NCBI GenBank assembly: GCA_963746735.1
Contig: CAVVCO010000026.1
Coordinates: 141,476-205,475, forward strand
Length of the DNA: 64,000 nt
Source: CAVSWT01 sp963746735
Lineage (GTDB): Bacteria > Bacteroidota > Ignavibacteria > Ignavibacteriales > Ignavibacteriaceae
Reading direction: 5' to 3'
The position numbers and the translations under genes were made by a program. Shown one piece after another: positions 8,444-18,640 of this stretch. Every line of letters begins with the position of its first letter. Positions within the stretch are counted from its first letter, which is position 1. The notes beneath the pieces were generated by a model. The model saw only the letters and a list, made by a program, of their open reading frames with translations, searched no databases and was not told the DNA's origin.

Positions 8444-10900
8444 TTATTTAACTACAATATTGAAAATTTTATTTTTCACAAAAATTTCTTTAACAATTTG
8501 TTTGCCTTCAATATGCTTGGCAACTTTTTCATCTTCCAAAGCAAGTCTTTTTACTATTTCTTGTTCACTATTATTGGCAACGGAAATTGTTGATCTTAAT
8601 TTTCCATTAACTTGAACAGCAATATTTACTTCATCTTCAATTAACGCTTTCTCATCAACGTCAAACCAAACTGGGTTTGAAAATAAAGAGTTTTTATTTC
8701 CAATTAACTGCCAGCATTCTTCTCCAAGATGGGGCGCAACAGGAGCCAGCAAAACAGAAAATCTTCTTAACGTATAACTTTGAATTTCAACAGAACATTT
8801 TTCCAAATTTTTAATCAGTTCATTCAACAATTCCATCAAAGATGCAATAGTAGTGTTAAATCTGAAATTAACAATTTCATCTTCATACTTATGAATTGTT
8901 TGATTTACTTTTTTGTAAACGGATTTTTCTTCATCGGATAATTTCTCAATTTCATATTTATCTTTTGATTGAATGCCGTTAATGTTTGAAGACAATCTTT
9001 CAAACAAATCATAACTGCGTTGAACAAATCTATCAGTCCCTGAGATACCTTTATCACTCCAATCACCGCCAAGCTCATAAGGGCCCATAAACATCAAGTA
9101 CAATCTGAAAACATCCGAACCATAATTAACTGTAAACTCGTCAGGATTAACCACATTACCTTTTGATTTAGACATCTTAGTACCTTGATTAGTAATAGTG
9201 CCTTGATGAATCAAATTTTTAAATGGTTCATCTGATTTTGTTAATCCGATATCTCTTAAAAATTTATGAATGAATCTTGCATAAAGTAAATGCATTGTAG
9301 CGTGCTCAGCGCCTCCTACATACATATCTACTGGTACCCAATTATCAGCCAGGCTTGTATTTATTGCCGAATCCTTTTTATCCGGATCGAGATAACGGAA
9401 ATAATACCAGGATGAATCAACAAAGGTATCCATAGTATCGGGGTCGCGTTCAGCATCTTCTCCACATTTTGGACATTTAACATTCATAAAACTTTTATTT
9501 GAAACTAAAGGAGACATCCCATCTCTTTTAAATTCTACATCATAGGGAAGTTCAACAGGCAATTCATTTTCATCAACCGGAACTTCTCCGCATATTGGGC
9601 AATGAATAATTGGAATGGGTGTTCCCCAATAACGCTGACGCGAAATTAACCAATCTCTCATTCTAAAATTAATTTTGCTTGTTCCAATGTTTTTTTCTTC
9701 AAGCCATTTAATAATTTTTTCTTTGGCTTCTTGAACATAAAGCCCATTAAGAAATTCACTATTTATTGCAGGTCCATCTTCAACAAAAGCTTTGCCATCA
9801 AAATTATCCGGAGGCTGAACTGTTCTGATTATTGGAAGATTAAATTTTTCTGCAAACTGCCAATCGCGTTCATCCTGTCCAGGAACAGCCATTATAGCGC
9901 CTGTTCCGTAAGTAGTCAAAACATAATCAGCAATCCAGATTGGAATTTTTTTATTGTTAACGGGATTGATTGCAAATGACCCGGTATTAACTCCGGTTTT
10001 TTCTTTTACAGTTGAAGTTCTGTCAATTTCCGACATTGATTTAATTGATTCGCGGTATTCTTCAATTTTACTTTTAAATTCATCTTTTGTTATAACATCG
10101 ACTAAAGGATGTTCTGGAGCGAGCACCATATAAGTTGCGCCAAATAAAGTATCCGGACGTGTAGTAAAAATTTTTATTTCTTCTTTATGTCCATCAACTT
10201 TGAAATTAACTTCTGCCCCGATACTTTTACCAATCCAGTTTCTCTGCATCAATTTTGTTTTTTCCGGCCAATTAATAGTATCCAATCCGGATAATAATTC
10301 TTCAGCGTAATCAGTAATCTTAAAAAACCATTGAGTAAGATTTTTCTGTATTACAACAGCACCGCATCTTTCGCAAGTTCCATCCGACAAAACCTGTTCA
10401 TTAGCTAAAACAGTTTGATCATTCGGACACCAATTAACGGGAGCATTTTTTCTATAAGCCAAACCTTTTTTATAAAGCTGAAGAAACAGCCACTGATTCC
10501 ATTTGTAGTATTTGGGATCGCATGTCATCAATTCAGCATCCCAGTCATACATACAGCCCATGTGCTTTAATTGAACTCGAATGTCTTCAATATTTTTAAT
10601 GGTGCTGTCATAAGGATGAATCCCGGTTTTTATCGCGTAGTTTTCTGCAGGCAGCCCGAAAGCATCATATCCCATCGGTTCAAAAACGTTAAAGCCTTTT
10701 AATTTTTTATATCTTGCCCAGGTATCTGATGGACCATAGTGATACCAATGTCCTATATGTAATTTTGCCCCGGAAGGGTAAATAAACATATTTAAATGAT
10801 ATAATTTATTGCCTGAATTTGAAAGATCGGTTTCAAAAACTTTATTTTCTTCCCACTGGTTTTGCCATTTCTTTTCTATTTCAGCAAATGGATATCGCAT
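8444..10900 (-). CDS. leuS: Leucyl-tRNA synthetase
   Basis: Class I synthetase that charges tRNA-Leu and edits mischarged products. The 818-residue product has the HIGH box as HIGHWYHYGPSD near residue 50, the zinc-ribbon cysteines in CERCG near 177, the CP1 editing domain with the threonine-rich IFTTRPDTLFGATY near 245, a LISRQRYWGTPIP stretch near 415, a second Cys pair (CPICG), the leucine-specific region, and KMSKSKGNVVNPDE near 580. The C-terminal anticodon-binding region is complete. Length is within the bacterial range. It is divergent from lysA across a 128-base gap with no recognisable leader structure, and heads the leuS-serS unit. Confidence 0.97.
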   Translation of the reverse strand: MRYPFAEIEKKWQNQWEENKVFETDLSNSGNKLYHLNMFIYPSGAKLHIGHWYHYGPSDTWARYKKLKGFNVFEPMGYDAFGLPAENYAIKTGIHPYDSTIKNIEDIRVQLKHMGCMYDWDAELMTCDPKYYKWNQWLFLQLYKKGLAYRKNAPVNWCPNDQTVLANEQVLSDGTCERCGAVVIQKNLTQWFFKITDYAEELLSGLDTINWPEKTKLMQRNWIGKSIGAEVNFKVDGHKEEIKIFTTRPDTLFGATYMVLAPEHPLVDVITKDEFKSKIEEYRESIKSMSEIDRTSTVKEKTGVNTGSFAINPVNNKKIPIWIADYVLTTYGTGAIMAVPGQDERDWQFAEKFNLPIIRTVQPPDNFDGKAFVEDGPAINSEFLNGLYVQEAKEKIIKWLEEKNIGTSKINFRMRDWLISRQRYWGTPIPIIHCPICGEVPVDENELPVELPYDVEFKRDGMSPLVSNKSFMNVKCPKCGEDAERDPDTMDTFVDSSWYYFRYLDPDKKDSAINTSLADNWVPVDMYVGGAEHATMHLLYARFIHKFLRDIGLTKSDEPFKNLIHQGTITNQGTKMSKSKGNVVNPDEFTVNYGSDVFRLYLMFMGPYELGGDWSDKGISGTDRFVQRSYDLFERLSSNINGIQSKDKYEIEKLSDEEKSVYKKVNQTIHKYEDEIVNFRFNTTIASLMELLNELIKNLEKCSVEIQSYTLRRFSVLLAPVAPHLGEECWQLIGNKNSLFSNPVWFDVDEKALIEDEVNIAVQVNGKLRSTISVANNSEQEIVKRLALEDEKVAKHIEGKQIVKEIFVKNKIFNIVVK

Positions 10901-11028
10901 AAATTTTTCTTGTTAAAGTTCAAAAATTGAATCACAAATTTATCTAAATTAGAAGGGAATTCAAATTGAAGGGTTTGTCTCTTTTTTGTTAAGTTTGAAC
11001 TTTCAAACAAAGGAAATTTATACCCATC

Positions 11029-12297
11029 ATGCAATATTTTGAATCAAATTATTTTACATATAAAAACAATAAACTTCATTGTGAAAATGTTTCCATTGAA
11101 GAAATTGCTAAAGCTGCCGGCACGCCGGTTTATATTTATAGCAAGAAATATTTTACCGATAGCTTTAATAAATTTAATGAAGCATTTAAGGAAATCCCTC
11201 ATACAATTTTTTATGCTTCAAAATCTAATTTTAATTTAAATGTAATTAGAACTTTCTATGAATTAGGTGCAGGCATTGATGTAAACTCAGAAGGTGAAAT
11301 GTATCGTGCACTAAAAGCCGGAGTTGATCCCAAAAGAATGATAATGAGCGGTGTTGGAAAAACTTCACGTGAGATTCAGTTTGCATTAGAAAATAATATA
11401 TTAATGATAAAAGCAGAATCTGAAGAAGAAGTAGAAATAATTGATGAGATTGCAGGTAAGATTGGCAAAAAAGCAGAAGTTGCGATTAGAGTAAATCCGG
11501 ATGTTGATGCCAAAAGTCATCCGTACATTTCAACCGGATTAAAACAAAATAAGTTTGGAATAAATTCTACTAATGCATTGAGGATTTTTAAAAATCAAAG
11601 TAAATATAAAAATCTGATATTTGCCGGAATTGATATGCATATCGGTTCACAGATAACTTCTATTTCTCCATTAGCTGAAGGAGTAGAAAAATTATCACAG
11701 GTTTATTTAGAATTAAAATCATCCGGAATTAAGCTTAAACATTTTGATGTCGGCGGAGGAATTGGAGTTAAATATAATGATGAAAAACCATTTTCATATT
11801 CAGAATATGCGAAGGCAATTCTTCCAATATTAAAAAAACTTGATTGTGATATTTTCTTTGAACCAGGAAGAACTTTAACTGCAAACGGCGGTATTTTAGC
11901 AGCGGAAGTTTTATATACAAAAAATAATAATGATAAAAATTTTATTGTGATTGATGCGGCAATGACCGATCTATTGCGGCCAAGTATTTATGGGGCTTAT
12001 CATCATGTTCAACCGGTTAAATCTGATGGCAATGAAAAAGATATAAATGCAGACATCGTCGGGCCGGTTTGTGAAACTGGAGATTTTATTGCTAAGAACA
12101 GAGAGATTTCTGAGAGTAAAAAAGGAGATTATCTTGCAATCATGTCTGCTGGAGCTTATGGAATGACAATGGCATCAAACTATAATGCAAGAAGGCGTGC
12201 GCCGGAAGTAATGGTTGATGGAAATGAATTTAAAATCATTAGAAGCCGGGAAACATTGGATCATTTATTATATGACGAAGTAGAGACGCTTCGGTGA
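11029..12297 (+). CDS. lysA: Diaminopimelate decarboxylase
   Basis: PLP enzyme that decarboxylates meso-diaminopimelate to L-lysine, the last step of lysine synthesis. The 422-residue alanine racemase-like barrel protein shows the PLP-lysine segment FYASKSNFNLNV near residue 63, the HIGSQI motif near 204, the phosphate-binding GGGIGVKY near 243, EPGRTL near 279, and the dimer-interface catalytic motif CETGDF near 345. The gene ends inside the left inverted repeat of a RAYT element: the last codons Glu-Thr-Leu-Arg-stop are written by the palindrome at 12281-12306, so the element's end forms the native C-terminus. The function should be unaffected because the essential core ends well before. 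Confidence 0.95.
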   Translation: MQYFESNYFTYKNNKLHCENVSIEEIAKAAGTPVYIYSKKYFTDSFNKFNEAFKEIPHTIFYASKSNFNLNVIRTFYELGAGIDVNSEGEMYRALKAGVDPKRMIMSGVGKTSREIQFALENNILMIKAESEEEVEIIDEIAGKIGKKAEVAIRVNPDVDAKSHPYISTGLKQNKFGINSTNALRIFKNQSKYKNLIFAGIDMHIGSQITSISPLAEGVEKLSQVYLELKSSGIKLKHFDVGGGIGVKYNDEKPFSYSEYAKAILPILKKLDCDIFFEPGRTLTANGGILAAEVLYTKNNNDKNFIVIDAAMTDLLRPSIYGAYHHVQPVKSDGNEKDINADIVGPVCETGDFIAKNREISESKKGDYLAIMSAGAYGMTMASNYNARRRAPEVMVDGNEFKIIRSRETLDHLLYDEVETLR

Positions 12298-12306
12298 AGC
12301 GTCTTA
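12281..12306 (+). repeat. Left REP-like palindrome of RAYT element (overlaps lysA stop)
   Basis: A 26-bp sequence containing the hairpin GACGCTTC-GGT-GAAGCGTC (8-bp perfect stem, 3-base loop). It is the inverted copy, 25 of 26 matching, of the sequence at 12885-12910. It supplies the last codons and stop of lysA, and could also act as a transcription terminator or mRNA-stabilising REP. Confidence 0.85.
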
Positions 12307-12313
12307 GCCTGAA

Positions 12314-12823
12314 ATGCTAGAAAGTGAAATATCTAAATATAGAATTGATTCAGCAAGATTAAAGAATTGGGATTACTCATCTTCAGGTTATTATTTCATA
12401 ACAATCTGTACAAAAAACATGAAATGTTTTTTTGGATGGATTAAAAACGAAGATTTTAATTTTAGTGATGCTGGCAAAATACTAAAACATGAATGGTTAA
12501 AAACTTTTGACATAAGGGATAATGTATCGATAGATGAATGGCGAGTAATGCCAAATCATTTTCATGCAATTATTGTGATAAATGCACAAAAGTATTCAAA
12601 TGATACTAATAAAAATATGAAGTCAAATTCACTTTCAAGTATAATAAATCAATTCAAAGGTAATTGTACTAGAAAAATAAGAGGCATTGGACTAAAAGAA
12701 TTTCAATGGCAGTCAAGATATCATGATCATATAATTCGTGATGAAGATTCATTGCTCAAAATTAGAAATTATATTAAGTATAATCATTTGAAATGGCAGG
12801 AAGATAAATATTATCAGCAGTAA
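12314..12823 (+). CDS. REP-associated tyrosine transposase (RAYT, IS200-like Y1 family)
   Basis: Single-domain HUH nuclease of about 169 residues, related to IS200/IS605 transposases, thought to nick and mobilise REP palindromes. The N-terminal NWDYSSSGYYFITICTKN matches the family opening, the HUH metal site is in RVMPNHFHAIIVI near residue 80, and the C-terminal helix IRNYIKYNHLKW carries the candidate nucleophilic Tyr. It begins 8 bases after the left palindrome and sits entirely between two 26-bp inverted palindromes. Such single-copy transposases are usually domesticated rather than active insertion sequences. Confidence 0.88.
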   Translation: MLESEISKYRIDSARLKNWDYSSSGYYFITICTKNMKCFFGWIKNEDFNFSDAGKILKHEWLKTFDIRDNVSIDEWRVMPNHFHAIIVINAQKYSNDTNKNMKSNSLSSIINQFKGNCTRKIRGIGLKEFQWQSRYHDHIIRDEDSLLKIRNYIKYNHLKWQEDKYYQQ

Positions 12824-12884
12824 AAATTAAATAATTAGTAGTTTGATCAAAGTTTATCATTGAAAAAAATATAGCGTTTAATTT

Positions 12885-12910
12885 TAAGACGCTTCACCGA
12901 AGCGTTTCTA
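12885..12910 (-). repeat. Right REP-like palindrome of RAYT element
   Basis: Inverted partner of 12281-12306 (one mismatch over 26 bp), with stem GACGCTTC and loop ACC. Together the two palindromes bound a 630-bp unit around the transposase gene. It lies 30 bases before the LD-carboxypeptidase start codon. Confidence 0.85.
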
Positions 12911-12939
12911 CATTTTTTGAATAATATTTTTATAAATAT

Positions 12940-13996
12940 ATGCACAGAAGAAATTTTTTAAAATCCATGTCGTTGTCAGCTTTAGCAATTCCAACACTTT
13001 CCGGGAAAACTTTTTCAAGTTTAATTCCCACTTCAGACAAGATAATTAAACCTAAGCGTTTAAAAAAAGGTGACACCCTTGGGCTAATTGCTCCTGGCAG
13101 TTTTATAAATGAAGATGAATTAAAAGAATCGATTGAAAATTTAGAGACATTAGGATTCAAAGTCGTATATACTAAAAATATTTTGGCGAGATACGGCTAC
13201 TTTGGCGGAACAGATGAACAAAGAGCTTCGGATGTAAATGAAATGTTCAAAAGGACTGATGTTGACGGAATTGTTTGTGCACGCGGCGGCTGGGGTTGTT
13301 CTAGAATTCTTCCAATGCTTGATTATGAAATGATAAAGAATAATCCTAAAGTTTTAATCGGTTATAGTGATGTTACCGCGCTGCTCTATGGAATATTTAA
13401 GGAGACTGGATTAGTCTGTTTTCATGGTCCCGTTGGGATATCGACTTTTAATGAATACAGTGTTGATTACTTCAAACGAGTTTTAATGGAGCCTCAACAA
13501 ACACTTACTTTTTACAATCCTCATTACGATAAAAATAAGGATGGTGAAGAGTATTTCCCTTTTACCATTAGAAGCGGAAAATCTTCAGGCCAATTGATAG
13601 GCGGCAATCTCTCGATTGTAGTATCATTGATTGGAACACAATACGATATAGACAGCGAAAACAAAATAGTTTTTTTAGAAGAAGTAGGTGAGCAGCCTTA
13701 TAGAGTAGATAGAATGCTTACTCAAATGATTGAAGCTGGAAAATTTAAAAATGCTAAAGGGAATAATGCTCGGAGTATTTGAGGACTCAAATCCAAATCC
13801 AAGAAAATCCGGTATTAGTTCTTCATTTAGTTTAGAAGAAGTGTTATTTGATAGACTATCTAAGCTTAATTTGCCGACTGCTTACGGGATGTCGTTTGGT
13901 CATATAACAAACAAATTTACTCTGCCATTTGGAGTAAATGCTGAGTTTGATTCTCTCGCTCAAACATTAACCTTACTTGAGCCTGCTGTAGTTTAA
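12940..13996 (+). pseudogene. LD-carboxypeptidase (peptidase S66), frameshift near 13760
   Basis: S66 serine peptidase that removes the terminal D-Ala from murein tetrapeptides during cell-wall recycling. The N-terminus MHRRNFLKSMSLSALAIP looks like a secretion signal, possibly a degenerate Tat signal. Catalytic serine lies in GYSDVTALLY (near residue 147), the Glu in FLEEVGEQPYRVDRM, and the His in GHITNKFTLPFGV. The frame breaks in AAAGGGAATA at about 13758-13762; using GG instead of GGG continues directly to GIMLGVFEDSNPNPRK and a stop at 13996. As read, the first part ends at 13782 and lacks the catalytic His. A one-base homopolymer insertion is the likely cause. Confidence 0.85.
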
Positions 13997-14034
13997 AATT
14001 ATATTCCATCTTTAGATAAAATAAATTTAAATAA

Positions 14035-16503
14035 ATGTTTGCCGAAATTGTTTTTCCTCTTCCGTTTAGAAATTCATTCACTTATTCTGTTCCAAAAGAA
14101 TTTGAAAAAGATGCAGTGCTGGTGTTCGTGCCGTTGTTCCATTCGGTAAAAGAACTCTTACCGGGTTCATAATTAATGTTTCCGATAAAACAGATGTTAA
14201 AGAAGAAATAAAACCAATCTATGATATATTAGACGACAAACCGATTTTTACAGAAAGTTCATTAAAATTTTATAAATGGATTTCGGACTATTATTTATCA
14301 TCACTTGGAGAGGCATTAAAACTTGGAGTGCCATACGGAACTGATGTTGAATCTAAAAGAAAGCTGATTGTTGATTATAAAATTGTTGAAAAACTTTTGC
14401 AAAATGAAAAGGATAAAAAGACTCTTCGTTCTAAAATCTTGAAAGTCTTATCGGAAAAGGACGAAATAAGTTTTTCATATCTTCAAAAATCTGTTAAGAA
14501 GAAAAATATTTATTCAGTGGTTCGAAGCCTTGAAAAAGAAGGTGCTTTAGTTACACTTAATGAAATTGGCGATGCTAAAGTAAGAATTAAAAAAGCAAAA
14601 TATGTAAAACTTGCTAAGCCTGTGTCGGAAGTTTATGAATTTATTCCTGAAATCGAATCGAGATCGCCCAAACAAGTAAGCATTCTTCTGGAGTTGATTT
14701 CTAAAAGGAAAAAAAATGTTAAGCAGTCTGACCTTTTGAAGAAAACTGGCGCATCCCAATCTTCTATTCAATCCTTAGAAGAAAAGGGAATGAGTTACTA
14801 CTATTTGAAAAAGAAGTTGAAAGAAGATTTTCTGAAAGTTTTTCTGAAGAACATATTGAGTTTAATCTTTCAAAGGATCAAAAAAAAGCAATTAGTGAGG
14901 TGGAAGAATTTTTAACTGCAAAGAAGTTTCAAACCTTTTTATTGCATGGAGTAACGGGGAGCGGGAAAACGCAAGTTTACATAGAAATGGTAAAAAAAGT
15001 TTTATCAGCAAAATCAATCTGCATTACTGCTTGTTCCGGAAATATCTTTAACACCACAAATAACATCACGACTTATAAATAATTTTGGCGAAACAGTTAC
15101 AGTGTTGCACAGCCGTATGTCAATCGGCGAGCGATATGATTCGTGGAGAAAAATTTTAAGCGGAAAATATAAAGTTGTAATAGGCGCGCGTTCTGCTTTG
15201 TTTGCCCCTTTAAAAAATATTGGAATAATAGTAGTTGATGAAGAGCATGACGCAAGCTATAAACAAACTGATAATGTTCCCAAATATAATGCAAGAGATG
15301 CCGCAATTATTTTAGGATTAAATCATGATTGTCCTGTATTGCTTGGTTCAGCTACGCCTTCAATAGAAAGCATGTATAATGCAAAGAATGAAAAATATAA
15401 ATTACTGGAACTGCCAGAGAGAATTGACAACGCGCAGCTTCCTATTATTGAACTAGTTAATGTCGCTGTCGAGAAAAAAAAGAAACGGATGGAAAATGTT
15501 TTCTCAAAAGTCTTGCTTGATAAAATTGAAGACAGACTTAAGAAAACATGAAGGAGTAATTATTCTTCAAAACAGAAGAGGATTTTCAACACAGCTTTAT
15601 TGTGATGACTGCAACGAAATTGAAACTTGTGAAAATTGTTCTGTCTCTATGGTTTATCATATAAACAAAAATATTTTGCAATGCCATTACTGCGGATTGA
15701 TTAGAGAAGTCCCAAAAGCATGTACACATTGTGGTTCGCTATCTATTAAATATTTTGGAATGGGAACAGAAAGAGTGGAAGATGAACTTGAGTTTTATTT
15801 TCCCAAGGCGTCGATCAAGCGAATTGATTCGGATTCTATTTCTCGCAAATCTTCTTTAAGCAAAATTCTAACTGAATTTGCAAAAGGCGATATTGATATT
15901 TTAGTCGGTACACAAATGGTTTCAAAGGGATTGGATTTTTCACGTGTTACTTTAGTGGGAGTAATTTCTGCAGAAACAACTTTGTGGCTGCCGGATTTCC
16001 GTGCAGATGAAAGAACATTTCAACTGCTTACGCAAGTTTCCGGAAGGGCGGGCAGAAGCAACATAAAAGGGGAAGTAGTGATTCAAACGCAAAATGAAAA
16101 ACACTTTGCTTTGCAGAAAGTTTTACAAAATGACTATAAAGGATTTTATAGCAAAGAAATAATAGATAGAGAAAAAATGGGCTATCCTCCTTTCACTCAT
16201 ATTGCATTGATTGAAGCTAAAGATACAAACGAACAAAAAGCTCGCGGAGCAATAACTGATTTTTATAATGAGCTTAGGGCATATAAAAAATGGATAAATA
16301 TTTCTACTCCAACCACAGCGTTAATTGCCAAGCTAAAAGGAAATTACCGGTTTCATATTTTAGTTAAAAGTACAAAAGAAGCTGATAAAGGCGGAGGAGT
16401 TTTAAGAAAAGCAATCTTAAATTCATGGATTGAATTTAACCGTAAGTCACGATACAGAGATGTGAAACTTTTTTATGATGTTGATCCGCAAAGTATAATT
16501 TAA
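14035..16503 (+). pseudogene. priA: Primosomal replication helicase PriA, four frameshifts
   Basis: PriA restarts stalled replication forks: it binds fork DNA and loads the replicative helicase. Pieces in order: N-terminal MFAEIVFPLPFRNSFTY, then VPFGKRTLTGFI (DNA-binding domain), Walker A GVTGSGKTQVY near 14950, a VPEISLTP segment, the DEEH box VVDEEHDASYK near 15240, GSATPS, the zinc-binding cysteines of CDDC, CENC, CHYC and CTHC (15605-15735), and the motif V/VI region VGTQMVSKGLDF and SGRAGR. The frame changes four times: near 14121 (one base short), 14787 (one short), 15029 (one extra) and 15545 (one extra A). Every piece is conserved and in order, so sequence error is more likely than decay. 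It ends overlapping a convergent gene by 4 bases. Confidence 0.88.
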
Positions 16504-17114
16504 TTTCCTCCAGCATCTGTTGTAGTATTATTATCAGTAACAGAAGTCTTAGTTTTATTCTCCGCAACTTTTAAAGTGGTATAAACCCCGGAACTTATTC
16601 CGAGTAGTATAAGATTATTATCTCCAATTACCGGAATTATTTTGCTTATATCTATATTGGTATCTCCCATATTATGAATAACAGAAATTACAATGTATAA
16701 TCCGAAAACTACATTAAAGGCAAGTGCTTGAAAGCGGGGAATACTAACCCCCTGAGTATCAGAAAGTAAATCAAGGATAAGATTAAAACTGCCGTCATTT
16801 TGTCCAGTTGATTTTTCGGATTTAGAATTATTGGATATATCTATAACACGTGCTGCGGCAATCGTTCCTGAACTTATCCCAAGCAATATTAATGTTGAAG
16901 AATCTAATGTAGGAATTCCTCTACCCAAAGTCATAATTGTTATCATGCATGCAAGGACAATAACCGTCCACCATGTCATCTGAACTCGTGAAAGACTATA
17001 AGTTTTGCGGCCAGTAGTATTAATATCTTTTAGCATATCATATTTTCTATCCAGATAGAAAATAATTACTAATAGCACGACAAAAACTATAAGTAATTTT
17101 ACAAATGGACTCAT
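16500..17114 (-). CDS. Unknown membrane protein with internally duplicated unit
   Basis: A 204-residue protein of about five membrane segments. After an N-terminal anchor (residues 5-21) the sequence contains two similar units: SLSRVQMTWW followed by a helix and LILLGISSGTIAAARVI (about residues 42-95), then SIPRFQALAF followed by a helix and LILLGISSGVYTTLKVA (about 123-190). The repeated arginine-glutamine motif and LILLGISSG suggest an ancient duplication. Similar duplicated bacterial membrane proteins exist without a known function. The C-terminus is a polar Thr/Asn tail. Its stop overlaps the end of convergent priA by 4 bases. Confidence 0.7.
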   Translation of the reverse strand: MSPFVKLLIVFVVLLVIIFYLDRKYDMLKDINTTGRKTYSLSRVQMTWWTVIVLACMITIMTLGRGIPTLDSSTLILLGISSGTIAAARVIDISNNSKSEKSTGQNDGSFNLILDLLSDTQGVSIPRFQALAFNVVFGLYIVISVIHNMGDTNIDISKIIPVIGDNNLILLGISSGVYTTLKVAENKTKTSVTDNNTTTDAGGN

Positions 17115-17418
17115 AGTGTACCTTTTAAGGGTTTAAGTTAAATTATTTTAATAATGTTTTTTAGCAGTGAAAACTATCGAACTAAAGATATGAGCTGAAA
17201 CGACTTTCTAAATAAATAATAAATTCAATTTAATATTCTATCAAATACAGTGAACTTAGAAATAAAATCTGAATCAAGACAGTAAAAGAGGAGAGCAAAA
17301 GTGTAATGAAAATACAATTCGGATTTTTGATAGTCAAGAAAAATATTTAGTTGGAGAATTTATTTTTAAGAAAAGTGAGGCCTCCAAGATGAACCTCATT
17401 TTACTAATTTTACTAATA
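17115..17418. other. Intergenic region, 304 bases
   Basis: No open frame with gene-like features. It holds a terminator-like hairpin at 17374-17399 near the 3' end of the gene at 17419-18309, and presumably the promoter of the 16500-17114 gene, which I could not pinpoint. Confidence 0.5.
17374..17399 (-). terminator. Probable terminator of the 17419-18309 gene
   Basis: On the minus strand the sequence reads TGAGG, a 13-base loop region, CCTCA, then CTTTTCTT. The stem is short (5 bp plus weak flanks), but the T-rich tail is in the right place about 20 bases after the stop codon. Its arms match the AGTGAGG-type arms of the hairpins at 18594 and 24165. Confidence 0.45.
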
Positions 17419-18309
17419 TCATTTAATCGCTTTTTCAGTATCATCATCCTTAGTTTTATTAACGCCTCTACCCAATATATAACCGGATATTCCTGCCAAA
17501 ATAGCTGATAGCTCTCTGCCTTCCAGTATATTTAATATTCCGAACAAAGTAATGGAAATGATTAACACAAATAAAGTAATGAACTGTAAACCGTTTCCGC
17601 TTAACATTTCTGCAGTAATATTATGATCCGACTTTTTATGAATAAGCCAAAAAAAGGCGACTAAAAGTATTCCAATTAGTACAGCAAAAGTTATGCTTAT
17701 CTCGGTTCTAAATGTTTGCTGATGATATTCAGGAGCTAAAGCATTATCGATTTGTGATTCGCAATTTGCTATGTCTGTTTTAATTAATTCAATATTATTG
17801 TTTAATTTAGTTCTCTGAACGTTTATTGACGAATCTTGTATTGCTGCTGTTTCTTTGGCGTTTTTAAGCTCGGGTAAAATATAATTTTTAATATCAGCAG
17901 GTGTGTAAGATGCATAATAATTTAAAGGGGGGTCTGTTACATAAATATCAACCAGTATTAATTCATTTCCTTTCGCACTTGCAATTCTTTTTTCATACCT
18001 GGTTATATAGTTATCGATCACCCGTAAATTATTAGAATTGTACTGATATGAATAGAGTTCAGTCTGCAATTTTTGAAGAATATCTTTCTTTTGCTGCAAA
18101 TATTCTCTAAGTTTTTTAAAATTTGTAAGATCTTCATTAGTTGAAAATTTTAATTTCCAATCAGAACGGTAATTCTTTTCCTTATATTCTTGAATCAAAT
18201 ATTCGTTTGAAACATAAGGGTCATCTCTATTTTGTGAAAATATTTTAACACAAAAACTAAACTGATAAAAGAATAAAAACATAATTAAAATTGAATTTAT
18301 TCTTTTCAT
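17419..18309 (-). CDS. Unknown exported/membrane protein with coiled coil
   Basis: A 296-residue protein with an N-terminal signal peptide (about residues 1-25, ending near SFCVKIFSQ), a long polar, helical region with Lys/Glu/Gln-rich coiled-coil character (about 55-210), then two hydrophobic helices (about 208-226 and 240-262) and a short C-terminal helix with a Gly-rich ILAGISGYILGRGVN segment. The topology suggests a periplasmic coiled-coil domain anchored by C-terminal helices. I do not recognise the family. It lies upstream of another unknown membrane gene on the same strand, 304 bases away, so a functional link is possible but not shown. Confidence 0.65.
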   Translation of the reverse strand: MKRINSILIMFLFFYQFSFCVKIFSQNRDDPYVSNEYLIQEYKEKNYRSDWKLKFSTNEDLTNFKKLREYLQQKKDILQKLQTELYSYQYNSNNLRVIDNYITRYEKRIASAKGNELILVDIYVTDPPLNYYASYTPADIKNYILPELKNAKETAAIQDSSINVQRTKLNNNIELIKTDIANCESQIDNALAPEYHQQTFRTEISITFAVLIGILLVAFFWLIHKKSDHNITAEMLSGNGLQFITLFVLIISITLFGILNILEGRELSAILAGISGYILGRGVNKTKDDDTEKAIK

Positions 18310-18640
18310 TTATCCCTCCGTAATTCATTTTACAATTATAAATTATATACAACTACGCAAATTACAAATCACGCAATGTCTGAATATTTATTACTATTCC
18401 TCTTGTTCAAGATATTGAATTGAAACTTCCAAATTGAAAAAAGAAACCCAAGTTCGGTTTCAGAATTAAAGAAAGTTTTAGCAGTGTGGAGTGAAGTTCA
18501 AATCTGATGGGAAAATATGAACCAAAAATTTAGTTGTCAATAGACAATTGTTACTAATTTTGAAATATTTTGGAAGGATAATCATCCCAGTATGGCTCAA
18601 CCCGATTTAATCGGAATGAGCCTCACTTTAAATTTTTAGA
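18310..18640. other. Intergenic region, 331 bases
   Basis: No gene-like frame. It contains the nested hairpin at 18594-18622 just past the 3' end of the DUF4340 gene, and the upstream region of the gene at 17419-18309 with an AGGGATAAA-type ribosome site on the minus strand. Confidence 0.5.
18594..18622 (-). terminator. Nested hairpin after the DUF4340/Gld-like operon
   Basis: GGCTCA (18594-18599) pairs with TGAGCC (18617-18622), and inside it CCGAT pairs with ATCGG around a TTA loop. It lies 18 bases after the last gene of the operon. There is no strong T-run on the minus strand, so termination is plausible but not certain. The right arm reads TGAGCCTCACTT, matching the repeat family at 24165. 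Confidence 0.45.
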
